Source: an uncultured Methanosarcinales archaeon (GTDB lineage: Archaea; Halobacteriota; Methanosarcinia; Methanotrichales; Methanotrichaceae). Taken from it: a stretch of 5,982 nt of DNA. Below are positions 1 to 5,057 of the stretch, piece by piece (the first letter of the stretch is position 1; each line of letters starts with the position of its first letter). The position numbers and the translations under genes were made by a program. Location: positions 1 through 5,982 of the forward strand of contig CALMJN010000315.1 of NCBI GenBank assembly GCA_937864385.1, read 5' to 3'. The notes under the pieces are model-generated. The model searched no databases. It was not told the DNA's origin and saw only the letters and a list, made by a program, of their open reading frames with translations.

Positions 1-99
1 CTGTTTCAAAGAGAGCAGCATGGCCTCAAGAGCCTGAAATTCCCCTGTTCCATGCTCATCATAATCTCTCTTTATAGAGGATGATGATAAGGGCTGCAT
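1..99 (-). CDS. Partial CDS running off the left edge, product unknown
   Basis: An open frame on the minus strand starts with ATG at 99-97 and stays open to base 1 (33 codons, no stop in the window). It reads MQPLSSSSIKRDYDEHGTGE followed by FQALEAMLLSLKQ. From the DYDEH segment on, 9 of 22 codons begin with G, as is usual in coding DNA. The plus-strand frame over the same bases has only 3 of 27. No clear Shine-Dalgarno site precedes the ATG, and the first ten residues are serine-rich and look unlike the rest. The true N-terminus may therefore lie further upstream in another frame (see the pseudogene call at 59-306). I recognise no family. Whether it is a real gene depends on sequence left of the window. 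Confidence 0.35.
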   Translation of the reverse strand, partial: MQPLSSSSIKRDYDEHGTGEFQALEAMLLSLKQ

Positions 100-224
100 C
101 CAATTTCTGAGCAGAGTCAGCGATTCGAGCCGGAGCTAAACATACAGCTTTTCTTTTCTTTTTCAGACAGTAGATTTCCGAAAATAAAAAAGGATCCAAT
201 TCGTCTCGGGACTGAAGGTTGAAT

Positions 225-250
225 AATCGTGACCTTCTAATATCACGATT
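225..250. promoter_or_regulatory. Inverted repeat abutting a TATA box, operator candidate
   Basis: AATCGTGA (225-232) and TCACGATT (243-250) form a perfect 8-base inverted repeat with a 10-base spacer. Its right arm touches the TTTATATA box that starts at 250. A dyad directly beside the TATA box is a common place for archaeal repressors or activators that affect TBP/TFB binding. The binding protein is unknown. Confidence 0.45.
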
Positions 251-257
251 TTATATA
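250..257 (+). promoter_or_regulatory. TATA box (TTTATATA) upstream of the 111-aa gene
   Basis: TTTATATA matches the archaeal box A consensus exactly. Transcription would begin about 25 bases downstream, near 280, leaving a leader of about 100 bases before the ATG at 380. Read on the minus strand the same bases give TATATAAA, so it could instead serve the leftward open frames. The purine content of flanking bases does not settle the direction. Confidence 0.45.
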
Positions 258-328
258 CTCGATTTGAGAAGTTGAGGTGCTGAATACGGAGTTTAACAGC
301 CGTCATTTGTAAATACCATCAAACGCAA

Positions 329-336
329 TTAATATG
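329..336 (+). promoter_or_regulatory. Alternative proximal TATA-like box (TTAATATG)
   Basis: This weaker box lies about 50 bases before the ATG at 380. It would give a leader of only 20-25 bases, a more usual length in archaea than the leader from the stronger box at 250-257. The choice between them cannot be made from sequence. Confidence 0.3.
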
Positions 337-379
337 AACAGAAATAGTCTCGTTCAGTTATCTGTGAGGAAGGATTTTT

Positions 380-715
380 ATGATATTATGTGAATGTGGA
401 GAAATTGTGGATGGTGATACATTTAAAGATTATATAAAAACTTCAGCAAATCCGTCCACTCCAACCATTGGGCATAGAGCATGCGGCCATATATTTAATT
501 TTATTGACGGAATTCATACCAAGCAATATTCATCCAAAAGAGAATTGAAAACCTTAGCAGTTAAATATGCTGAGAAACATAAAATGAATTGGAATGATAT
601 CGAGTATCTTCTTATAGAGGTTGATCGGCTAAAGTCATCCGGAAATCTATCCGATGTGGAAATTCTCAATGCCGCCTTCAAAAAGATCAAACTGAATGCG
701 GCCAATCCAATCTAA
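380..715 (+). CDS. Small conserved-looking hypothetical protein with Cys/His motif
   Basis: This 111-residue soluble protein has no signal peptide or membrane segment. Its function is not recognised. Near the N-terminus C4-x-C6 and later H32-x2-C35-x-H37 (GHRACGHIF) form a spaced Cys/His set that could bind a metal such as zinc, in the manner of a short zinc ribbon; this is inference. The second half (about 51-108) is rich in Lys, Glu and Leu and should be largely helical. The ATG is preceded by GAGGAAGGA (366-374), a good Shine-Dalgarno site, which supports this start. The gene is strikingly AT-rich: bases 421-480 hold 22 G+C of 60 and 541-600 only 16 of 60, against 33 of 60 at 2221-2280 in corA. 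It also uses AT-ending codons unlike the other genes here. This suggests a different origin or relaxed selection. It appears to be transcribed alone. Confidence 0.75.
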   Translation: MILCECGEIVDGDTFKDYIKTSANPSTPTIGHRACGHIFNFIDGIHTKQYSSKRELKTLAVKYAEKHKMNWNDIEYLLIEVDRLKSSGNLSDVEILNAAFKKIKLNAANPI

Positions 716-790
716 ATTAATAAGATCCCAGACGTTCATACCCGGCTGGCAAACCACCTGACCATCGAGGATGCACTATCTCTCGCCTGA

Positions 791-837
791 TCGGGGTAGA
801 GAGAAGTCAGTGGTCCTTTTGGGATCCGATACCCCGA
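791..837 (+). other. Hairpin-forming element in the intergenic gap
   Basis: TCGGGGTA (791-798) and TACCCCGA (830-837) are perfect complements. Inside them GGTCC (812-816) can pair with GGATCC (822-827) with one bulged base, giving a two-tier stem. There is no T-run after it, so it is not a clear terminator. It could shape the 3' end of the 111-aa gene's transcript or belong to a small RNA. Confidence 0.35.
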
Positions 838-924
838 GCCCTTTACCTGGAAATAATCCCTCGGGAAAAATGCATTGCTGCCAAAAAACCAAAGCCATCA
901 ACAGGGATCTACTCTGCCTATCCT

Positions 925-950
925 AAGAAAAAGCGAAAAAGCAAATAAAG
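925..950 (-). terminator. T-rich terminator after the peroxiredoxin gene
   Basis: On the minus strand, 30-60 bases past the TAA stop, the sequence reads CTTTATTTGCTTTTTC followed by a second GCTTTTTC. Archaeal RNA polymerase stops at such oligo-T tracts without a hairpin. The two GCTTTTTC units (927-934 and 935-942 on the plus strand as GAAAAAGC) are an exact tandem duplication, giving two stop sites in a row. Confidence 0.55.
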
Positions 951-981
951 GATGGGCTCTGGCTGCCATCACAGATGCCTT

Positions 982-1458
982 TTATTTGATTTTTTCCTTT
1001 GTCTCCCTCAGCTTTTCAGCCACCGCCTCGGCATGTCCCTTCACCGAGACCTTCTTCCAGGCATGAGCCAGCTTCCCCTGAGGATCGATGAGAAAAGTAG
1101 ACCGGACCACGCCGTAGCTCTCCTTGCCGTACATCTTCTTGAGAGCCCAGGCCTCATAGGCCTCGGTCACCTTATGGTCGGCATCGCTGGCCAGCTTTAT
1201 CCCCAGGCCGTGCTTTTCAATGAATTTCTTGTGGCTGGCCGGCGAGTCCCGGCTGATCCCCAGCACCTCTGCTCCCAGGCTGTTCAATGTGGGCAGGGCC
1301 AGGGTGAAGTCCACAGCTTCCCTGGTGCAGCCACTGGTATTGTCCTTGGGATAAAAGTAGAGCACCAGCCATTTTCCCTTAAAGTCATCAAGACATACCT
1401 CCTGCCCATCCATGCCCGGCAGACAGAACTGCGGCGCAGCATCTCCAATCTCGACCAT
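982..1458 (-). CDS. bcp: Peroxiredoxin, BCP/PrxQ family (thiol peroxidase)
   Basis: This 158-residue cytoplasmic peroxiredoxin has the usual family length. It reduces hydrogen peroxide and organic hydroperoxides with a reactive cysteine and thereby protects an anaerobe from oxidants. The active site is visible as P37-x3-T41-x2-C44 in YPKDNTSGCTREA, with the partner arginine R119 in VVRSTFLID; the thioredoxin-like fold core FKGKWLVLYFYP is at 26-37. In classical members a resolving cysteine lies five residues after the peroxidatic one. Here that position is V49, and the only other cysteines are C12 and C22, so it probably works as a 1-Cys enzyme or uses one of those. The ATG is supported by GAGGT (1471-1467 on the minus strand), 8 bases upstream. 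It is divergent from the Lrp-type regulator and probably monocistronic. Family assignment is sure; the physiological reductant is unknown. Confidence 0.95.
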   Translation of the reverse strand: MVEIGDAAPQFCLPGMDGQEVCLDDFKGKWLVLYFYPKDNTSGCTREAVDFTLALPTLNSLGAEVLGISRDSPASHKKFIEKHGLGIKLASDADHKVTEAYEAWALKKMYGKESYGVVRSTFLIDPQGKLAHAWKKVSVKGHAEAVAEKLRETKEKIK

Positions 1459-1477
1459 AACATTCTACCTCGATTCT

Positions 1478-1497
1478 GATCATCTTGGTAAATGATC
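1478..1497. promoter_or_regulatory. GATCAT/ATGATC dyad at the expected bcp transcript start
   Basis: GATCAT (1478-1483) and ATGATC (1492-1497) form a perfect 6-base inverted repeat with 8 bases between. It lies just downstream of the minus-strand TATA-like box for the peroxiredoxin (1503-1511), where transcription should start. Archaeal repressors often bind there. The neighbouring Lrp-type protein is a natural but unproven candidate. Confidence 0.35.
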
Positions 1498-1502
1498 GGC
1501 TG

Positions 1503-1511
1503 AAATTAAAA
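1503..1511 (-). promoter_or_regulatory. TATA-like box for the peroxiredoxin gene
   Basis: The minus strand reads TTTTAATTT here. Transcription about 25 bases downstream, near 1480, would leave a leader of about 22 bases holding the GAGGT ribosome site. It is a weaker match than the Lrp promoter on the other strand. Confidence 0.45.
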
Positions 1512-1534
1512 GTCTATGGGATCATCGATTTGGC

Positions 1535-1551
1535 AGCCTCAATTATTGGCT
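1535..1551. promoter_or_regulatory. GCC-N9-GGC dyad upstream of the Lrp TATA box, operator candidate
   Basis: AGCC (1535-1538) and GGCT (1548-1551) flank an AT-rich core; the inner 15 bases read GCCTCAATTATTGGC. The core CAATTATTG (1540-1548) is itself palindromic around its centre. The dyad ends nine bases before the TATA box of the Lrp-type gene. Known archaeal Lrp sites are short dyads with GC-rich arms and an AT-rich middle, so autoregulation is plausible. Confidence 0.4.
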
Positions 1552-1559
1552 AAAGGACA

Positions 1560-1568
1560 TTATATATA
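1560..1568 (+). promoter_or_regulatory. TATA box of the Lrp-corA operon
   Basis: TTATATATA is a strong archaeal box A with an A/G-rich stretch (AAAGGA, 1552-1557) before it that could act as the TFB recognition element. Transcription should begin near 1590, giving a leader of about 35 bases. Confidence 0.65.
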
Positions 1569-1625
1569 CTGCAAAGTTGGTGATATACCAAGAAAGTGGC
1601 TTAAGCATCGGGAGATCATTGGATT

Positions 1626-2084
1626 ATGAGTGGAAGCCTGGATCTGGATGAGGTGGATAGAGCCATCCTGCGCAGCTTGAGGGAGAACGCCCGCATCAGC
1701 CTGCAGGAGATATCCAGGCGGTCCGGCGTCTCTGATGCCACCATTCAGTTCCGGCTGCGAAGGCTGAAGGCCAATGGAGTGATCGAACGCTTCACCATTG
1801 CCGCCAATCCAGCAGCAACAGGATATGCAGTGACCGCCATCATACTGGTGCAGACCGATGGCGACAGACACGACCGGACAGTATCCGAACTGGTGAAAGT
1901 TCCCCAGATCACCGAGGTCTACGGAATACTGGGAGAATACGACCTCTTCCTCAAAGTCTGGTGCAGGAGCCTGGATGAGCTTAAAGTAATCATTAACGAT
2001 AACATCAGGTCTTTGCAGGGAATAGAAGACCTGCATGAGATCATAGTGATGGAGAGGGCAAAAGAGGAGATGCCCCCGGTTTAG
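1626..2084 (+). CDS. Lrp/AsnC family transcription regulator
   Basis: This 152-residue DNA-binding protein has the standard length of the feast/famine regulator family. An N-terminal winged helix-turn-helix (about 6-56) begins LDEVDRAILRSLRENARIS, with a recognition helix around S36-L47 (SDATIQFRLRRL). The C-terminal RAM ligand-binding and oligomerisation domain (about 66-145) contains the typical YGILGEYDLFLKVW stretch at 99-112. Family members form dimers and octamers and bind amino acids or other small metabolites. The ATG has GGGAG (1610-1614) 11 bases upstream and a strong TATA box at 1560-1568. The next gene, corA, starts 15 bases after the stop, so the two are probably cotranscribed, and the regulator may respond to or control ion uptake. 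It also faces the divergent peroxiredoxin gene. Ligand and targets cannot be read from the sequence. Confidence 0.93.
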   Translation: MSGSLDLDEVDRAILRSLRENARISLQEISRRSGVSDATIQFRLRRLKANGVIERFTIAANPAATGYAVTAIILVQTDGDRHDRTVSELVKVPQITEVYGILGEYDLFLKVWCRSLDELKVIINDNIRSLQGIEDLHEIIVMERAKEEMPPV

Positions 2085-2088
2085 GGCA

Positions 2089-2093
2089 GGGAG
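2089..2093 (+). promoter_or_regulatory. Ribosome site that sets the GTG start of corA
   Basis: GGGAG lies six bases before GTG (2100-2102), between the Lrp-type stop and this gene. It supports the GTG as the start; no ATG occurs in frame before the conserved region. Confidence 0.7.
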
Positions 2094-2099
2094 AAAGTT

Positions 2100-3245
2100 G
2101 TGGCGGGATCCTGGAATTTAAAAGATAGGGCTAAAGCTTTCCGCTTTCTGAAGAATGGTGATAGCAGTCCCGATATCAGCGATCTGGCTGCGCCTCCCCT
2201 GCCCCTGCCCGATCAGAAGAGCCTGGAAAAGCCCAAGGTCACGGTCATCGATTACAGCGACCTGAGTTATCATGAGGCCGAGGCCAAGGATGTCACGGAA
2301 TGCTTCCGTTTTAAAGACCAGCCCACGGTGACCTGGATAAATATCGACGGCCTGCATCAGATGGATGTCCTGGAGAACCTGGGCGCTTGCTACGGAATTC
2401 ATCCTTTGGTATTGGAGGACATTCTGACCGATCAGCGCCCCAAGATCGAGGATTATGATGATTACATATTCATAGTGCTCAAGATGCTTTATTACGAGGA
2501 GAGCGAAAAGAGCCCTGAGGATGAAGAGGGCGACGATCTTGGCGAGTCCTCCCTGGATATGGACCAGGTGAGCATCATCCTCGGCCCGAACTTCATTATA
2601 TCGTTTAAAGAGAAAGAGGTGGATGTATTCAATCCCCTGCGGGATAGGCTTCGCACAGCCAAAGGCAGGGTCCGAAAGCAAGGGGCGGACTATCTGGCTT
2701 ATTCCATGATCGATGCCATCGTGGACCACTATTTTGTGATCATGGAGAAGCTTGGCGAGCGCTTCGAGGACCTGGAGGATGCCGTCGTATCTGATCCCGA
2801 GCCGGGAATACTCCCCACCATCTACAACTTGAAGAGAGATATGCTTTTTTTGCGCAAGTCGGTCTGGCCTTTGCGAGAAGCCATAAGCAAGATGCAGAGA
2901 ACCGACTCCCATCTGGTCACCGAGGCCACCAAGATCTATCTGCGCGATGTCTACGACCACACCATCCAGGTGATTGAGAACGTGGAGACCTTCCGGGATA
3001 TGTCCGCCTCCCTTCTGGAGACCTACCTCTCCAGCCTGAGCAACAAACTCAATGAGGTGATCAAGCTTCTAACCATCATCTCCACCATATTCATCCCCCT
3101 CACCTTCCTGGCCGGGGTGTACGGCATGAACTTCAGATTCATGCCCGAGCTCGAGTCTCCCTGGGGCTATCCGGCGGTATTGATATTCATGCTCTTAGTG
3201 GTGGTGGTGATGCTGGCCTATTTCCGCAAGAAGGATTGGATTTAA
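2100..3245 (+). CDS. corA: CorA family magnesium/cobalt channel protein
   Basis: This 381-residue inner membrane channel takes up Mg2+ and also carries Co2+ and Ni2+. The family works as a homopentamer with a large cytoplasmic funnel and two C-terminal membrane helices. The signature stretch PLVLEDILTDQRPKIEDYDD is at 102-121. Membrane helix 1 spans about 322-341 and ends in the hallmark Y341-G342-M343-N344 selectivity motif; MPEL follows at 348-351. Helix 2 is about 357-375, with a short basic tail FRKKDWI. The layout matches the Thermotoga-type CorA, common in archaea. The N-terminal 45 residues are a proline-rich extension, and a strongly acidic loop (about 133-151, EESEKSPEDEEGDD) interrupts the cytoplasmic domain; acidic patches could bind cations but this is inference. 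The start is GTG with GGGAG six bases before it. It follows the Lrp-type gene by 15 bases in a likely operon. Confidence 0.95.
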   Translation: MAGSWNLKDRAKAFRFLKNGDSSPDISDLAAPPLPLPDQKSLEKPKVTVIDYSDLSYHEAEAKDVTECFRFKDQPTVTWINIDGLHQMDVLENLGACYGIHPLVLEDILTDQRPKIEDYDDYIFIVLKMLYYEESEKSPEDEEGDDLGESSLDMDQVSIILGPNFIISFKEKEVDVFNPLRDRLRTAKGRVRKQGADYLAYSMIDAIVDHYFVIMEKLGERFEDLEDAVVSDPEPGILPTIYNLKRDMLFLRKSVWPLREAISKMQRTDSHLVTEATKIYLRDVYDHTIQVIENVETFRDMSASLLETYLSSLSNKLNEVIKLLTIISTIFIPLTFLAGVYGMNFRFMPELESPWGYPAVLIFMLLVVVVMLAYFRKKDWI

Positions 3246-3315
3246 AAGAGCCGACAGGAGCCGTTCTTTAGGGTCTATCTTATCAATCACGATCCCTCTG
3301 CGAGCCGCCTTCTAT

Positions 3316-3339
3316 CACCGGGCTCTCAAGAATCCGGTG
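3316..3339 (+). other. Hairpin in the corA 3' region
   Basis: CACCGG (3316-3321) and CCGGTG (3334-3339) are exact complements around a 12-base loop, about 70 bases past the corA stop. No T-run follows, so it may stabilise the 3' end of the transcript more than end transcription. A T-rich stretch (3264-3281) lies closer to the stop and is a weak terminator candidate. Confidence 0.3.
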
Positions 3340-3360
3340 CCACCATTTCCTCAATCCACG

Positions 3361-3370
3361 GTTTTAAAAC
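3361..3370 (+). promoter_or_regulatory. TATA-like box in a palindrome before the ArsR-like gene
   Basis: GTTTTAAAAC is a perfect 10-base palindrome holding TTTTAAAA. Used as a TATA box, it would start transcription near 3390 and give a leader of about 40 bases. The sequence is symmetric, so direction is inferred only from the gene that follows. Confidence 0.4.
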
Positions 3371-3432
3371 GGATTTAATGTCGCAATGAATATGACCCTG
3401 GCCGGCTTAATCATCTTCCAGGTGAAGCTATT

Positions 3433-3729
3433 ATGGAGCTAGGTAAGAAGGCCAAGCCCATCTCCCCGGAAGAGATGGCAGCGGTGCATCATGCTCTGGA
3501 GAGCCCCATCCGCAGGAATATGCTCATACTCATGAATCAAGGGGTCCTGACTGTGCCCGAGGTGGCCAGGGCCGCCGGTGATAAGATGCTGGAGTATCAA
3601 CTGCACCGGCTGGAGCTGGCGGGACTGATCGAGCTTGAGGGAGAGAGGATCATTCTCACCGAGGCCGGTGTAGCCTATGGCGAGCTGGTGAAAAAAGAGA
3701 AGGAGTTGGGGGGAGCGGACAAGATTTAG
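3433..3729 (+). CDS. ArsR-like winged-helix transcription regulator
   Basis: This 98-residue protein consists almost only of a winged helix-turn-helix (about 14-83). The first helix pair reads HHALESPIRRNMLILMNQG, followed by LTVPEVARAAG and a recognition helix around DKMLEYQLHRLELAGLIEL, then a wing ERIILTEAG. HALESPIRR resembles the ALS/DPTRR opening of ArsR-type regulators, which often sense metals or other small signals. No cysteine occurs in the protein, so the classical thiol metal site of ArsR/SmtB is absent and another signal is likely. The ATG has AGGTGA (3420-3425) seven bases before it. An oligo-T tract after the stop suggests it is transcribed alone. The regulator type is well supported by texture; its target is unknown, though the membrane protein downstream is the nearest candidate. 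Confidence 0.8.
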   Translation: MELGKKAKPISPEEMAAVHHALESPIRRNMLILMNQGVLTVPEVARAAGDKMLEYQLHRLELAGLIELEGERIILTEAGVAYGELVKKEKELGGADKI

Positions 3730-3747
3730 ACCTATGGCATAATCAAA

Positions 3748-3754
3748 TTTTTTT
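3748..3754 (+). terminator. Oligo-T terminator after the ArsR-like gene
   Basis: A run of seven T starts 19 bases past the TAG stop, enough to stop archaeal RNA polymerase without a hairpin. It lies between the regulator and the AI-2E family gene, so the latter probably has its own promoter; no strong TATA box for it is obvious. Confidence 0.5.
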
Positions 3755-3840
3755 GGGAAATTGGCCAGCACATCCCATTGAGACGGCAGCAATCCTCAGC
3801 AATCAAAAAGGCTTTAATTCTTTCCGGGAGATCATGCATC

Positions 3841-4965
3841 ATGAATTTAAGCCGCCGGTTTGATGTGGCAGCAGCAATTTTCGTCTTACTGGTCTTCTTT
3901 CTCACCGTCTATCTGACCAAGGATTTCCTCAATACCATTCTTTTAAGCATAGTCCTGGTATTTCTGCTCCGGCCGCTTTATGCCGTCTTCTTCCGGCTGA
4001 CCCATAGGAGACAGGTCTCTTCCCTTTTTTCCATTCTGATCGTCTTCATTGTCATCTTGGGCTTTCTGGTTGGAATCACCACTGTGCTCCTGGTGGAGAT
4101 GGTCAATCTGGAGAGATCCGGAGTTGTATCCGGATCCCAGATCACCGCTCTGATTCAGGAGATGGAGCTATGGGCCAAGAGCTCCATTCCCGCCTGGATT
4201 TATAATTCCATAATTGAGATCGTATTGAGATATGTAGAGGAGATAAGCGATATTCCCATAGCCATAGCCAAATGGCTCCTGCCTGTCCTGGAGAAGGGTC
4301 TTGCCGCCTTTGCCTCCAATCTGCCTGTCCTCTTCGCCCAACTGGTCGTGGCTGTATTCTTCACCTACTACATCCTCATGGACGGCATGGATTTCATCGG
4401 CAAAGCCATGGATCTGGTGCCGGAGGAGAAAAAGGAGATTGCCCGGATATTTCTGCATGAGCTGAATATGATCTATGACACCCTCTTTTCCGTCTACTTC
4501 ACCACATCCATGCTCAGCGGAGCCATGGCCGCCATAGGCTTTTCCTTGCTGGGGCTGCCCTATCCCTTTTTGATGGGGGGCATAGTGGCGGTTTTCACCC
4601 TCCTGCCCATGCTGGGGCCGCCGTTTGTATTCGTTCCCATGGCGCTGTATTATATGCTCCAGGGGGATTTAATCCGTTTCCTGATACTGCTGGTCTTCGG
4701 GGTAGTGGTGCTTATGGTGGTGCCGGAGAACATCATCCGCCCCCATCTGGCCATGAAGACCTCCCGCATCCATCCTACGCTGACATTGCTTGCCTATACC
4801 GCGCCCGTGTTCGTGGTGGGAGTTATGGGTGTGATCATAGGACCTGCACTATATGGCTTTTTACTGGCGGTATATCGGACGGTGGTCATCGTGGGCAAGG
4901 ATAGACCACAGGAGGATGCCGAAAGGAATGTCCAGGATCAGAGTCAAACGTCCTGTAAAGAGTGA
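3841..4965 (+). CDS. AI-2E family transporter (TqsA/PerM-like membrane protein)
   Basis: This polytopic membrane protein of 374 residues is typical of the family. Members export small molecules such as autoinducer-2 in some bacteria or exchange Na+ for H+ in others; in an archaeon the substrate is unknown. Membrane segments lie near 7-26, 31-50 and 58-85, then a long soluble loop (about 86-150), then segments near 163-182, 217-235, 240-264, 273-291 and 317-345. Family landmarks are PENIIRP (295-301) and HPTLTLLAYTAPVFVVGVMG from 311. The last 20 or so residues are charged and probably cytoplasmic. A TTG at 3778 would add 21 residues, but those are hydrophilic and lack a ribosome site. The ATG at 3841 has GGGAG (3826-3830) ten bases upstream, so it is preferred. 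It converges with the rhomboid gene. Confidence 0.9.
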   Translation: MNLSRRFDVAAAIFVLLVFFLTVYLTKDFLNTILLSIVLVFLLRPLYAVFFRLTHRRQVSSLFSILIVFIVILGFLVGITTVLLVEMVNLERSGVVSGSQITALIQEMELWAKSSIPAWIYNSIIEIVLRYVEEISDIPIAIAKWLLPVLEKGLAAFASNLPVLFAQLVVAVFFTYYILMDGMDFIGKAMDLVPEEKKEIARIFLHELNMIYDTLFSVYFTTSMLSGAMAAIGFSLLGLPYPFLMGGIVAVFTLLPMLGPPFVFVPMALYYMLQGDLIRFLILLVFGVVVLMVVPENIIRPHLAMKTSRIHPTLTLLAYTAPVFVVGVMGVIIGPALYGFLLAVYRTVVIVGKDRPQEDAERNVQDQSQTSCKE

Positions 4966-4987
4966 AGAGATCGTTGTGCTCTCTTCA
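4963..4987. terminator. Hairpin overlapping the stop codon, between convergent genes
   Basis: TGAAGAGA (4963-4970) and TCTCTTCA (4980-4987) are exact 8-base complements around a 9-base loop. The TGA stop of the AI-2E family gene is the first three bases of the stem. A moderately T-rich stretch (4995-5015) follows. Lying between two converging genes, the hairpin could end or protect transcripts from both sides. Confidence 0.5.
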
Positions 4988-5057
4988 GGACTATCTTGAA
5001 CTGATTTCTAATATTGCATCTCCAGGCTAATGCCATCATCTTCTCCCCCGCCTCAGA

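Larger units (their letters stand above)
59..306 (-). pseudogene. Possible frameshifted upstream part of the left-edge gene
   Basis: Two further minus-strand frames look protein-like and would join the frame at 1-99 if frameshifts are allowed. The first is a complete 47-codon ORF, ATG at 306-304 to TGA at 165-163, starting MTAVKLRIQHLNF and containing VILEGHDYSTFSPETNW. The second is open from 250 to 62 and contains KAVCLAPARIADSAQK and AALIIILYKER, ending at TGA 61-59. The second and the edge frame meet at a GAGAGA tract (about 67-72 on the minus strand). One more GA there would give the continuous reading YKERDYDEHG. The switch from first to second frame would fall in the A-rich stretch near 150-175. 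Seen: the open frames and the GA tract. Inferred: that they belong to one decayed or misread gene. Frames of this length can occur by chance, so this is tentative. No family recognised. Confidence 0.3.
716..981. other. Gap between the 111-aa gene and the peroxiredoxin
   Basis: No gene with a usable start and ribosome site is visible in these 266 bases. They hold a hairpin-forming element (791-837) and, on the minus strand, the T-rich tract after the peroxiredoxin gene (925-950). Several unrelated frames are open for 40-70 codons on both strands, but none has a credible start. Confidence 0.6.

Noticed and set aside
740..897. A 53-codon open stretch on the minus strand containing KGSGYRIPKGPLTSLYPDQ
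   Set aside because: No start codon or ribosome site fits it, and other frames on both strands are equally open over these bases.
952..1479. A 175-codon plus-strand frame
   Set aside because: It lies wholly opposite the well supported peroxiredoxin gene, has no recognisable domain and is an antisense shadow.
2118..2960. A 280-codon minus-strand frame
   Set aside because: It is antisense to corA, whose domain, motif and start evidence is strong. Long shadows are expected in GC-rich coding DNA.
3248..3307. Three copies of GAGCCG (3248, 3258 and 3302)
   Set aside because: They are short and irregularly spaced; expected by chance in this composition and not a repeat array.
3290..3400. Minus-strand fragments such as VLKPWIEEMVAPDS in the gap after corA, resembling a decayed gene
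   Set aside because: The pieces are under 30 codons, interrupted by stops and overlap the promoter of the next gene. There is too little to call.
3386..3442. An 18-codon leader ORF overlapping the start of the ArsR-like gene
   Set aside because: It has no ribosome site, and the expected transcript start (about 3390) lies at or after its ATG.
3778..3840. A TTG start adding 21 residues to the AI-2E family protein
   Set aside because: There is no ribosome site before the TTG, the extension is hydrophilic, and the ATG at 3841 has a good site at the right distance.
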